A stretch of DNA of 64,000 nucleotides, taken from assembly GCF_021130785.1 (NCBI RefSeq), contig NC_060214.1, forward strand, positions 47,863,001 to 47,927,000. The letters are read 5' to 3'. This document shows positions 1 to 10,990 of this stretch, one piece after another. The position numbers were made by a program, and so were the translations under genes. Numbering within the stretch: position 1 is the stretch's first letter; the number at the start of each line of letters is the position of its first letter. Under the pieces are notes generated by a model. The model saw only the letters and a program-made list of their open reading frames with translations. It was not told the origin of the DNA and made no database searches. This DNA is from Homalodisca vitripennis. Lineage: Eukaryota; Arthropoda; Insecta; Hemiptera; Cicadellidae.

Positions 1-900
1 CCGTTACAGTGTAGATTTGAGTATCCATAAAAAGTGTTTACTGTTTAAGATTTAATTAGCTAAAATTTACGTGCTTGGAATTTATAAGTTATCTTACATA
101 CTCCCCCCATTTTTTTATAAAAAATATAGATCTATTTCATTTTGGTATTTTAAGGATGAAACCAACGAATTACATAAGTTTTGGAAGGACTCCAAGAACT
201 GTAACAAGGAACCAGTCCTTTCCAGGTTCTGGGACTTCACCAGGGTAAGCAGGTGTAGGGACCAAAGAGAATTACCAAAGGTCGATAAACCTTTTACAAT
301 AAACGTTAAATTAAATTTTTGAGAATAAGAATATATTTATAAATTTAGTAAGGAGTAAAATGTTTAGCGTGACTCCAACTGTATCAATGTAACTATATTA
401 TTGAATCCTTAGCTTTTCTTGGATCTTAGTAGAGTACTGTATAGTAAAAGTATAGGAAACTGATGGTTAAGCTTTGAAGACGGGAAGACTCAAGACTACA
501 GATCTTTACATACTCGAGTTTATTGCAATAATTCCCGTAAAGGGTAAAAACGTATCCTATATTATTTTATAACATTTACAGCCAGTATTGCCTCTATTCT
601 GCGTTACAGTGAAAAAAAAAAACAACTCAAGATAACCAAGAATATTACTGATATAACCACACAGACTTAGATAAGATATCTTAAGATAATTAAACCCTTC
701 TTACGATGCAGATATATAATCAAACATTTAACTTTAACCAACTTAACAATCTAAAGACAGTAAAAGAGTAATAATTGATGTAACACTTATTTCTGGAGTC
801 CCAGGCGCTGATTATCCTTCGAGTGGTATATTGAGAGGAATAGTCTCCGTCTCGGAGAGGAATATAGTATAACCTGAGAGATCACCAGAAAATGTATAAG
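1..900. other. AT-rich DNA, no gene recognised
   Basis: No recognisable gene, RNA or mobile element. An 83-codon frame at 71-322 has no family features that I recognise and looks like a chance frame. A small CTCCG/CGGAG hairpin occurs near 844-857. Confidence 0.5.
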
Positions 901-904
901 TCAC

Positions 905-1130
905 TCACCAGAAGACGACAGGTCCACGCCCGGTAACTTCAACGAAGTCGACCGAACCGAGAGGAAGCACACGACCGCGGGTGAACCGGATGTGCGGTAC
1001 GGCAGTGTCGGTCGGTACGGCACGGCAGACGAACAGGCGGTTGCCGACAACAGCAACTCGGTGAGCGCAGCAACAGTGGGACTAACAGACTTATACGCAG
1101 TCCAGCAGCCACGATCAGACTCCAGGTAAT
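905..1130 (-). promoter_or_regulatory. CpG-rich block with splice donor; candidate first exon
   Basis: This stretch is strikingly richer in G+C and in CpG dinucleotides than the DNA on either side. Read on the minus strand it ends in CTTCTG followed by GTGAGTGA, a strong match to the metazoan 5' splice donor (GTRAGT), with the GT at 908-907. A 100-codon minus-strand frame (1203 to 901) covers the block; its Ser/Val/Leu-rich product resembles no family I know and its stop lies just past the donor. CpG-rich first exons are common in animals, so a 5' untranslated or short coding first exon read leftwards is possible. A CpG-rich piece of a young mobile element is the main alternative. The sequence shows only composition and the donor; exon status is inference. 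Confidence 0.3.
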
Positions 1131-3049
1131 AAAAACCCTGCACAATGTACAAATATGATAGCCCAGCTCTTAAAATTACTTCACATACAACGTTTCCTGC
1201 CATTCAAAGTTTTAACTACACTGAATAATAAATACAGTAACGAAAGAACCATAACTAATAATAATTCAAGACAAAAGTAAACGACATATTTTAAAAGTAA
1301 CTGTCACAGCATATTCACGGGATCGCAACATTAATTAAAGTTATTAAAAGGTACAAGTATCACAGCAGAAGTAGTTTTTTGACTAAAATTGAGTGAGCTT
1401 TTCAAACTAAATTGCTTTTGGTATTCACTAAGTTTAGCATTATTACTGCCTGCTTTATTAATTATTTTCAAAGAAACAGTTTTATTACAATAATAATCTA
1501 TCATACATTGCACATTGCAATACCAATACTAGATACTAAAAGACTACATAGATATATATTACTTTAGAGGAAGTTACTTGGTTACTGACCGAGCAAACAT
1601 TAAATTTAATGACATAGAAAATAAGCTATGTCACAATTATTATTTACAAATATTTTCCATGGTGATATATAGACTTGTGACATGACGACACCATTTTACA
1701 AGACATATAATTATAAATTTGTTTAATCAAATTAGCAGTAATAATTACTTAATTAATTAAGCTGTGATTCAATGTTGTTTTCAATTACCAGACAGAGATG
1801 ATGCCTCGCCATTTTTCGTATAGTTTGTCTTGTTTAACGTTTACTGTACTACAACCATTAAATACATTAAATTTACCACAACACTGTATAGGTTTCCTAA
1901 TCCTTCTGTTACAATGAGCGCATAATTAAAATTACTTAATTAATTTATCTCAACCATGGATAACTTAATGAAAGCTCTCTATATTTGACAAAGCAGTGAA
2001 ATATATTTCTACTTTCATCTGAATATTTACCTTAATCGGACACTGTACTTGAACCAGACAATACTTTAAATGTATTATTAAATTAGAGTTGGTATTGTAT
2101 ACTACTAATTTAGATCGCATGTATACCAAACGTAAGACAGATTTAGTTTTATTTATTTATTTTTAATTACTATATAATAATTAGGTTAGACAAACATTTT
2201 TGTAATTATCAAGACGGATTAATTTTATTTATTATGATTTGTTTACAACATTTGAATTGGATTTTATACCAAAAGTACAAATACATTATTACAAAGATGA
2301 TGAATTAGTTTTAACCTACTGAAGTAGGGCTGTTACATGAAGTAATGGGAGGCTTCCAGTAAAAATAATACAATTATATGAACAGAAACTATCTTTTCTA
2401 CATTTTTGGCGATCAAGATTAAATTATATTTATTAGGCTTTAAATTACTTAGGCCACAAGGGGAAAAATATAATAACATCCGTAATTATTATCAAGTTAA
2501 CGTACATAATCGTTAATAATGTACATACAGAAATAAACAATCCTATTATATAAATTAATTTTTTACACCTTTATGGAGTTATTGGGATATATTTGTGAAT
2601 TAGTTAACTTTTCCCGACATGAAAATATTTTTGGCAACGCCACGAGGTGACGCTTCCGCCTACTACGGCCAATCGACCCTTTACTCAAAATATTACTGAG
2701 ACTTTAATTGTGCACTAATCGACGTACTCTTTTAAAAAGTATGTAACTACTAATAATGCATATATATTCCAAATGGTGACATATAGTGATGTTTCTCTTT
2801 TTTTAAAGTTTATCTATTTTAGCATGGGCTTTTATTGGACTTTAGATTGATCTGGAACGTTTGTGTATATGTTAATATTTATATAATATTAAATAAAACA
2901 CGTAATTATTTACGTGTTTTACTGTTACTTTTATTGACTATTTTTGTCCTTTAAATAAATGTATACATACGATAATATGATGTATTATACCCCAAAAATA
3001 AATTATTCACTTAGATCTTGGCAATTTAAGGGATGTCCAGGAGCATCAC
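1131..3049. other. AT-rich DNA, no gene recognised
   Basis: Very AT-rich. Apart from the hairpin at 2894-2921, I see no coding frame, RNA gene or repeat that I can support. Confidence 0.5.
2894..2921. repeat. 12-bp perfect inverted repeat
   Basis: TAAAACACGTAA (2894-2905) and its exact reverse complement (2910-2921) are separated by a 4-base loop. It would form a short AT-rich hairpin with CACGT/ACGTG in the stem. No function can be assigned. Confidence 0.7.
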
Positions 3050-4270
3050 GTTACTGACCGCAAATATTTGGTTGGTTTATTGCACAGGGTGACTTTTGGA
3101 GTTGGTAGTTTCTTCTTATTATTGTTATTAAGGGGTTTTCAACCCTAACCATGAGGAAGTATTCATCCCGGTCCCCTAACAGCATTCACTGGAAGAGGCT
3201 TCTATAGAGCTAAACTCCATTTCTTCCAGGGTTACATGAATGAGATAGTGCCTATTGTCCCTCCACGTAGATTTTCGACAGGAGGTGTCCCCTACTCCAA
3301 CCTTACCGAAACTGACTTCCCTGTCAATGCAAAAGCAGCTCAAAACTCCTTTTTGGATAGTGAAATGATTTGACCATATGTTTGTCTTAAGAGAAGTAAA
3401 TATGTACGAGTTCATAAGTTTCATAATCTATGACTACTAAAACCTCTTGAGCTTTGGTTGAACATAAAATATATATCATTATGTAAAACTGTCATAGAAT
3501 TATGTTAAGAGACGAGTAGATTTTCAGGCTCATTTATCTCTCAAATGGAGGCACTAAACTGATATTGAACATCGTTTGCACACCAAATTAAGTTACAGTT
3601 TTCTGTTATATAACAGGATTAGAGCTTCTTGACGCGCCAGTATCGGAAATTGTCATTAGCTTATGCTGGATAATGTTGATGCAAAAACGTTTATGCAAAT
3701 TAATAATACTTAAGTAATAATAACTCAAAAGTACTTTATAAATTTAAGTTTAATAAGTTTAATTTCTAAAGTATATTATAAAGCAAACTATAAAATAAGT
3801 GTATTTCATAGTAAAATATAACTACTATACAAATAGTTTGAAGATCATCATGTTTAGCATATCTTAAGATAAATAAGAATTAGTTGTTTAAGTAATTAAT
3901 AATTCCTTTTTAACCACTGATAATTAGGCTCTAAAATTAAATAAGAATATTGAAAAAAGTATTTAATATAATCTTTATTTCTACTGATCTTAATTGTCAA
4001 AATTTTAGTTTTAAATCACCGTAATGAAATCCTGTACACTCAATTAGACATATGTTAAGAAAACAAATAATGTAGAAGACGCCTTTAATTTGGTATGTTG
4101 CCTTGTGGAGTGGTATTACCAAGGTTCAAACTGTTTCAGTAAACATTGTTCTTGCTTCATAACATAATATCCGTCTTACCTTTGGAGTTAGGTTAATAGA
4201 ATAACTATTACTACTTTATTGTTACTTATATGAGTTTAACGTTGATGAGTTTCTTTTACCCATCTCCTTA
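3050..4270 (+). repeat. Dispersed repeat family A, copy 1
   Basis: About 1.2 kb that recurs, diverged, at 58960-60170 (same strand) and 35950-37060 (opposite strand). Recognisable blocks in order are: a core with GACAGGAG followed by CTACTCCAACCTTAC (near 3278-3305), a block with GGCTCATTTATCTCTC (near 3527), CTTGACGCGCCAGTAT (near 3628), and GGTATGTTGCCTTGTGGA (near 4092). The order is the same in all three copies. The minus-strand frame 3176-3424 lies inside the repeat. No known transposon domain is visible, so it could be a non-autonomous DNA element or the untranslated part of a larger element. Confidence 0.65.
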
Positions 4271-6689
4271 ACATTCAAAACAAAATACCAAGTAAGAATA
4301 ATTTTTAACAATAAATATAAGATTTCAATTACAACTTTAGTGAATTTCTAGTAATTTACGTGACATATTCTGAAACTGAGTCTGTTAGTAATCCCAAGAA
4401 CAAAGCATGATTGGTTAAAAAATTACTAACATTGGTATTATACTTATTTGTATAAAGCCTATAACACAGCCTTGTTACTATTTAGCATGCTTGTGTCAGA
4501 AATATATTGACTCTAAGTAGAGATTTAATAAAGCTTAGGCTTTATATTTTAATTTTGGATAATAAATTATTAACTTTAGCTAGGAGAAAAGTAAGAAACA
4601 GCTGCGGAGGCTATGAGGAACCATTAAGTCTGTCATCCTGGTACACGTGTAGGGCGATTATGAGCCTTGAGGGTATCACTGCCATATAACAGAAACAGTA
4701 AACAGTGTTATAGATCGAATCTGTTTACAATCGTGTTTTTATTTTCAAAAATTCGATAAAAATTAATATTAAAATATCACGCGAAGCAAATTTGTTACAT
4801 AACACTTACTCGTGTCTTATATTGAAGAATAAGCTTTTTAGAATCATTAAGGGTATCCCACAACACCATTCCACTATTTATATTAAAAGAAAAGATATTC
4901 TAAGTAGAATAATGGATATAGTAACGACTTTGTAAATGAGAGGTCAAGGGTTAAAATCCCATGAAGACTTCAACAATATTAGACAAAAATAGTAGCCAAA
5001 CTGGGGAGCATAAGGGATAGCTGAGGCTTAAAACAGAGAAAAAGTATGTAATATGGTTGATTCATAACTATTAAAAAATTATCGTATGGTGATTTTTCTG
5101 ATTTTGAAGTCCTCACCGTCTATCAAAATTAAAGGCGTTTAAAAATGCGTTACTCATATTAGACATAAATTAAATTAATAATACAATACTGGTAGGTATG
5201 AGTAGGATCTTAGGTACATCATTTAATTGAAAGTACGAAAATATCTCTTGCTGGTTTGTATTACAGTTATAAAAGTTATATTATAGGATATTAAGGAATA
5301 CAAACAGTCATAATTAAATAACTACAGATTCCGTACACAAAACCCATCCATCAACAATATGATGTTCACTTCTAAATTTAGCGTTTCTCTTACGTGCATT
5401 ATTGTTAAAACATAGTTTAGTTTACATTTATTAATTAATTAAATAGTAAAATGTTAATCTAGGAAAGTTTTAGAAATTCGTGCTGCAACTATATTTTATA
5501 TGATTTTTCAACAACTGTACTAAAAGGAAAACTTATAAAAGACTAGTTTTATATTAAGTGTTCAATATTTATGAATTACATTGATGCTAAATTCCGACAT
5601 ACATAATGATAATGTTATGTACAACTGATAGTAAATAAGAGCACACCATCAGCACAACAGCAGCATTATCGTACGTGCTGACTGCCGATCTCTGCGTTCT
5701 AACTTAAGTCGTGTTCACCCATAAATTACTTGTCTTTACGAATTCTTAGTAAGGCGTAATAGACTTTTAAAAAAACATTTCACATATAAGTGTTATGTTA
5801 ACTTTTTTTTTACTTTCTATTTACTGCCTACATATATTTTACGTTTACTCTCTTTATTATTGATAAGGTTATATGTACCGTACTTCATTTAATTTTTCAG
5901 TTGACACCAGAAGATTATTTTCGAAGAAATTACATGTTTCTTTCCTAAAAATATTTACTATTAAAAGTCATCTACCCGAATATCTTGCTACGCTTAGATA
6001 AGTTGTAAAGTTCAAACCTTCCTTTCAATAACCTCAATTTTGGACACTTCCACAACAATTGCCACAACTCCACTCGGTAGTTCCAGTTGCAACTGGCTTT
6101 TGTAACAAGAGAGTGTTAATCAACCCGAATATTTTTTATTCATACTACCTGTACACACAATGTCAAAAAATAATAAATTATACATTATGGTGTGATTTAT
6201 AGAGAAAACAATACAACTATCGTATTATATGGGTCTATTTTCTTGTATATATATTATCATATAAGGAATTGCAAATTTCATGTTTTAGGTTATAGATATT
6301 TTTATATTTTGAAGGAAGAAAATGTTACAGTGTTAGATTTTTTTTATTACTGCTATGCTTAGTAGCATTTGAAAGCTCGTGTCATTAAGTATCGAAATAA
6401 TTCTTTTTTTTTTACATATCACAGAAGTGTTAATAAAAACAAAAACATCACTGTTTTTTGTATAATATAGGCAAAAATCTTTAAGCGAATAGAGATAATT
6501 AAATTTTCTTTATCAATATGTTTAGGATTCAATGATCTTTAAAATTATGTACAAAATGTGTGTATTTGAAAGTTTTGAGACTCAAACATGAAACTATCTG
6601 TAAACTATGTACTTTTTGAGTTAAAATGACGTAGAAATATCCTGTAGGTTTATTTTAGTAGAGCATCCACCCAACTAAATCCGCTAAAT
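4271..6689. other. AT-rich DNA, no gene recognised
   Basis: No supported feature. A 60-codon frame at 4507-4689 has no recognisable motif. Confidence 0.5.
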
Positions 6690-6709
6690 ATCTATAGGGG
6701 ATCTATAGG

Positions 6710-6754
6710 GGAAACAAACGTATAGGGTCTAAAACGCCCTATACGTTTGTTTCC
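6710..6754. repeat. 18-bp perfect hairpin
   Basis: GGAAACAAACGTATAGGG (6710-6727) is followed by a 9-base loop and its exact reverse complement (6737-6754). Just upstream, CTATAGGGG occurs twice in tandem (about 6692-6711), the second copy running into the hairpin's left arm. A stem this long is unusual for the window. It could be the tip of a foldback element, a small-RNA precursor or a chance hairpin. Confidence 0.75.
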
Positions 6755-8092
6755 GTAAAAGTAAAGAATAAAATAATAGAGTTCTAATTTTACATAAGTA
6801 ACCAAAAATGCTACATGTAAATAAATAAAATACTGGCAAATTGTTATATGGAGGCTGTTTGAACAAATTAGTTCATATAACATAGAACTTAGGTTTGTTT
6901 TGACAATAAAAAAGCATTTACTTAGTTAATATTTAGAGTTATTTAGTAATTTTAATCTCCAAATTCAACTTTAAATTAGCTAAATTGTGTCTCTTGAAAA
7001 CCTAGTTTTTGCAAGAACATTTTGCCATTTCGGAATAGTGTAGATAATATACATATGTTATTGATTTATGTAATCTAATTCAAGTATTTTGATTACATTA
7101 CGATGCGTTATTTTAAGGTTTAGAGTTAGGGTTATTGCAGGAAACATTAAATACATACAAGATGAAAATAAAGTTTTCAGCAAAGAGTCCATATTGCATG
7201 CCATTATTTAAATAGTTTTTATATAAATAAATAATGAGTTGAAGTTCTAGTTATTTCTGAACATCTTATATATTTACCTTATTGTATACTTCCGTGGAAC
7301 ATTTTTCTCTTTTCTTTTACAGAATATTTCTTTGTTGCAGGGAACAGTTTTACACCGATTGTAGTACAATCGCGATTTTAGAATTAAATGCATAATAACT
7401 ATTATAATTCAATTAGATAAATAACTAATTTAATACAACTTCTATACAATACTATGTCAATATGACAATTGTTGTCAACCTTTTTTTATTATCAGAAGAT
7501 GATTAATAGAGAAACATTGCTAAGCAATTTAATTCTAGGGAGTTGAGGTAATGCCCCCTGAAAATTTGCAATAGATTTTAATTGCTTGGCATTATATTGA
7601 CTACTCTGACGTTTTCTTTGTAAAGAAGAAATTCTTAGTCCTCCTGTAAGTCTCATTCTACAAAAGTAACAGTATTGTCATGTTTATAAAATATTGATTC
7701 CTTCTATGAAGACAAGAAGAGTGATTCTAGACACAGTAAAAAATACACCAATTGGTGCTTTAATGATGGCTATTTATTTCTCCAATGTTGTGCAGCTTCA
7801 AAGATTTCAATCAATACTTAGAATCATACTAATAAGCTGGCCTAATTAACTATCAGGTAAATCTCTTTCCCAACATCACTTCATTGCCAATGTTATCTTT
7901 TTATCACGAAATAAAGCAAGACCCAAAAGTGGGCTATTACATTGCACATCCTTTCACCTAAACCAGGCTTCTACTACGTTTACTCAACTTTTTACGCAGG
8001 AGAACCGGCAACGCGGTACATCACAAATACCGTTATCAACAAGATAAGCTATAACCAGTTTCCGGTCCACTGCTGTAGAATTACGTTTATAG
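6755..8092. other. AT-rich DNA, no gene recognised
   Basis: No supported gene or repeat. Confidence 0.5.
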
Positions 8093-8145
8093 GTGCATGC
8101 GACTGTAGTCTTTGTGCATGCGACTGTAAGTAATAATAATAATAA
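8093..8145. repeat. 15-bp direct duplication followed by (TAA)n
   Basis: GTGCATGCGACTGTA occurs at 8093-8107 and again at 8114-8128, a 21-bp period, followed by a short TAA run. It looks like a simple local slippage duplication. Confidence 0.7.
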
Positions 8146-8669
8146 GTGTCTAGTTTGGGGTTACACCTGTGTTCTATTTTATATTTTAGTGCACGTGTCT
8201 TGAGGACTTACATTATCAGCAAATTTATGAAATTTTATTAAGAATCAGGCTAACTGACTAGTCTCATTCGACATAGATTTGTTGGAGATAATTAACGCTG
8301 AATAAAATCATTATATACTTCTAACAGAACGGGAAATTTTTTACTAAGCATTCACATGCGAAAAAGCATTTCGAATGCTAAAATATTCTAAAGTCAAACT
8401 GTGTAATACAGTAATTTCAAAATTCGATAGTGCGATTGTATCATCTTTGTTAACTATGACCAAAATTGATCATATATTTATCTTTCAGAAATGTAAAAGA
8501 ACTAGTATTATATGATGGTATTATGTAACTAATGCTGAGACTTATGACTAACTTTCAGGTTGGGTACTCATATTTCGATAGGTTCCATCACATACTGACC
8601 AACCTTATTATGGACTACATTATTCTGATTGATAGCACAGAGGCTGTACACTGATGTTTTAATGGGACT
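8146..8669. other. AT-rich DNA, no gene recognised
   Basis: No supported feature. Confidence 0.5.
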
Positions 8670-8675
8670 AGCGGT

Positions 8676-9530
8676 ATGTTGTGTCACAGTGTAATCGATG
8701 ACAAGCTACGGTAGTGACAGAGAACAACCGTTACTCTGTAATATGTTTTAGTTTATTTGTCAGCATTTCACTCTTGTTTGTATAATTTACTCGTTCACTT
8801 GCACTCTTGTTTGTATTAGGAAGAAGAAAGAAGAGAATTTTCGTTACCTTTCATTCAAACTTAATTGGAATAGATTGTCGACCTAAAGTTCCACGAAGAA
8901 AACTGTTAAGAGAACAGAGAGATTGTTAATCCGATTCAGAGGCAAAACGTTACGTGCGGAAAAAATCACGAATAAATTAAAAAAGTTAAAACATTGAAAA
9001 TAATTAAATAAGGATATGGAAGGAAGGGCGAGACATAAGATATAAAGAGTGCATTGGACGATAGATGCCAGTTCTCTGGTGTTGTTCTTTGCTCTCGCCT
9101 TGATTCATCCCAGGCGGGACTTTCAGCTCGTTTAGGGCTGCAGTGGTATCCACGTAAGAACGGGTCACTTATTTTTGCAAAGAATCATCACTTACATCGT
9201 GGTGCCGACAAAGCGACCGCTGTCGGACCAGGTCACCACCGACGGGACCTACGATGCACACACTAACGAGTACGAGAAAGAGGACATCGAAACCTAAGGC
9301 GACACTACTTTGTACGAGAGGAACAGAGTGCGAGAGTTTGGAGTGACGACGATCGGACCACATCTCCAGAACGGCTCTGACAGTATGCCTGAATTTTCGG
9401 GCGTCTAAGGGATGCTCCTGGACAGTGGACAGACAAACAGACGATACCACGCGATGTCTCTACTAATACAGGTCGGTCGTTAAATCCGACGATGGGCCCA
9501 ATGGGCACAGAATAATCTCACCACTATTGT
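8676..9530 (+). other. CpG-rich block, possibly LTR plus primer-binding region
   Basis: From about 9050 to 9510 the sequence is clearly more G+C- and CpG-rich than its surroundings. It contains TGGTGCCGACA (about 9200-9210) right after a segment ending in ..TTACATCG. TGGTGCCG-type sequences occur as tRNA primer-binding sites next to LTRs in BEL/Pao retrotransposons. A candidate LTR would begin TGTTGTGTCACAG near 8676 and end ..ACA near 9197, about 520 bp. I found no second LTR copy, no polypurine tract and no gag or pol coding, so at best this is a truncated element. A CpG-rich promoter or exon is the alternative. The short frames here (9054-9266 plus, 9169-9508 minus) look like chance frames. 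Confidence 0.22.
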
Positions 9531-10834
9531 TGTTCCCTGAAATATTTCAAAAATAGCAAGGAGTCTTATACTGAATATTAAAAACAAAATCTACGATACT
9601 GGTTTATTGGAAATATTATGTTAAGGCTAAGATCAGTGGTACAAAAATGTGCTGAAGACAAGAAAGCAGAATAGTAGTAGGTAATGTAAAACATACGGTG
9701 TTGGTAAACATGGTGGAACAAATCACTCTAAAATTCTCTTGAGAACATAATACACGGACTCAGTAGAACCATTGGTTGTACTAGTTCCAAAAGAGGTACC
9801 TAACCCATGAAATGCTATATAAACTAGAAAAATGTGAGCGCGGATACACTTTCTATGGTGCTACAAGCGCGGTAATGTGGCGCGCCCAAGCTGCCGGGAA
9901 GTGAACTAAATGACTCCCTCAACAGTTCCGTTGATGGGGTAACAATTAGTGATTGCAATTATAGTCCGCTTTTCAAGTACAACGCTGCTGACAGTGTTAG
10001 AGAAATGAAGGGGTGATCACGATACTAGCGTTGTCACTCGGCATGACAGTGCATTAAGTAACGTTGTTGGTTGTTTTTCTCGAAAATTTACGAATATCAA
10101 GTAAGGGGACCTTACATGCACAGTGGTGGTCGTGGTGCAGCCCTAGTGTCGAACATCAGAACTAACTGAAATTATCTTCTGTACATCAGAACACATTTTT
10201 GTATCAAACATTTATTTATTGAATTAATAAAAAAAGCGTAATAATATACAAGCAGTTCCCATATTTAGAGAGCCTTAGGGTGATGGTTTCTATTAGGTGA
10301 GAGTGTCACCAACCAGCTGTTTCATTTGTGCATTGATGCAGTTATTTACTTTCTCTGCAAAATAAAATAAATTCATTGATTTACTATATTTACATATTTA
10401 GAGATATGAGTGGCCTTTTTGTAAAATTAATATAAAAACCTGCAAGGTACAAGCAAAATACTGAAAGTTTAATAATTTTTTTTTTTCAATTTCTGTTATT
10501 ATTCAAGTATTGAATGGTACAAAAGGGTCGCATTCCACCATAATATATTTTGAGGTAAATCCCTCACTGTAACTAAAAGGAACACGTGTTATTTGTAAAA
10601 CTTTGAGAAAGAATTATAGTTTAACAAACATTCAACTTTTACTTGACAAATTCATCACATCTCAACATTGGTATCAGAGCTTTTAACACGTTGAATTTTG
10701 TGTAAATTCTCTTCGCATAGTTTTAAAACTCCTTAAGCATAAAAACGACGTAAAAATATTAATATTTTAAATAATATAATAAACATATATAATTTGAAGC
10801 TAAAAAGCCTAATATAAATTTAAATTATACAGCC
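9531..10834. other. Unassigned DNA, partly GC-enriched
   Basis: From about 9835 to 10140 the base composition is less AT-rich and includes several GCGC sites. No frame, splice pattern or known element was recognised, and the rest is ordinary AT-rich DNA. Confidence 0.45.
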
Positions 10835-10990
10835 TTTATTGGCTCAGCATTAGCGAAGCCTATCATTTGAGAAACTGTACAATTTCATGTCTTTCTGCCT
10901 GTATATTTGTTTGTCTTTTTTGCTTGATGAATACCTAAAATATTTTCATTTATATACGGTTCCCGAAATTTAAATTGATTCTTTAGACTT
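10835..10990 (+). repeat. Dispersed repeat family B, copy 1 (partial)
   Basis: It begins with TTGGCTCAGCATTAGCGAAG and CCTATCATTTGAG, and continues into a CTGTATATTTG-type block. The same order, GGCTGAGCGTTAG then CCTATCACTTGAG then TCTGTCTGTCC, is seen at 16975, 38385 and 62648. This copy retains only the first part. The element type is unknown. Confidence 0.5.
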
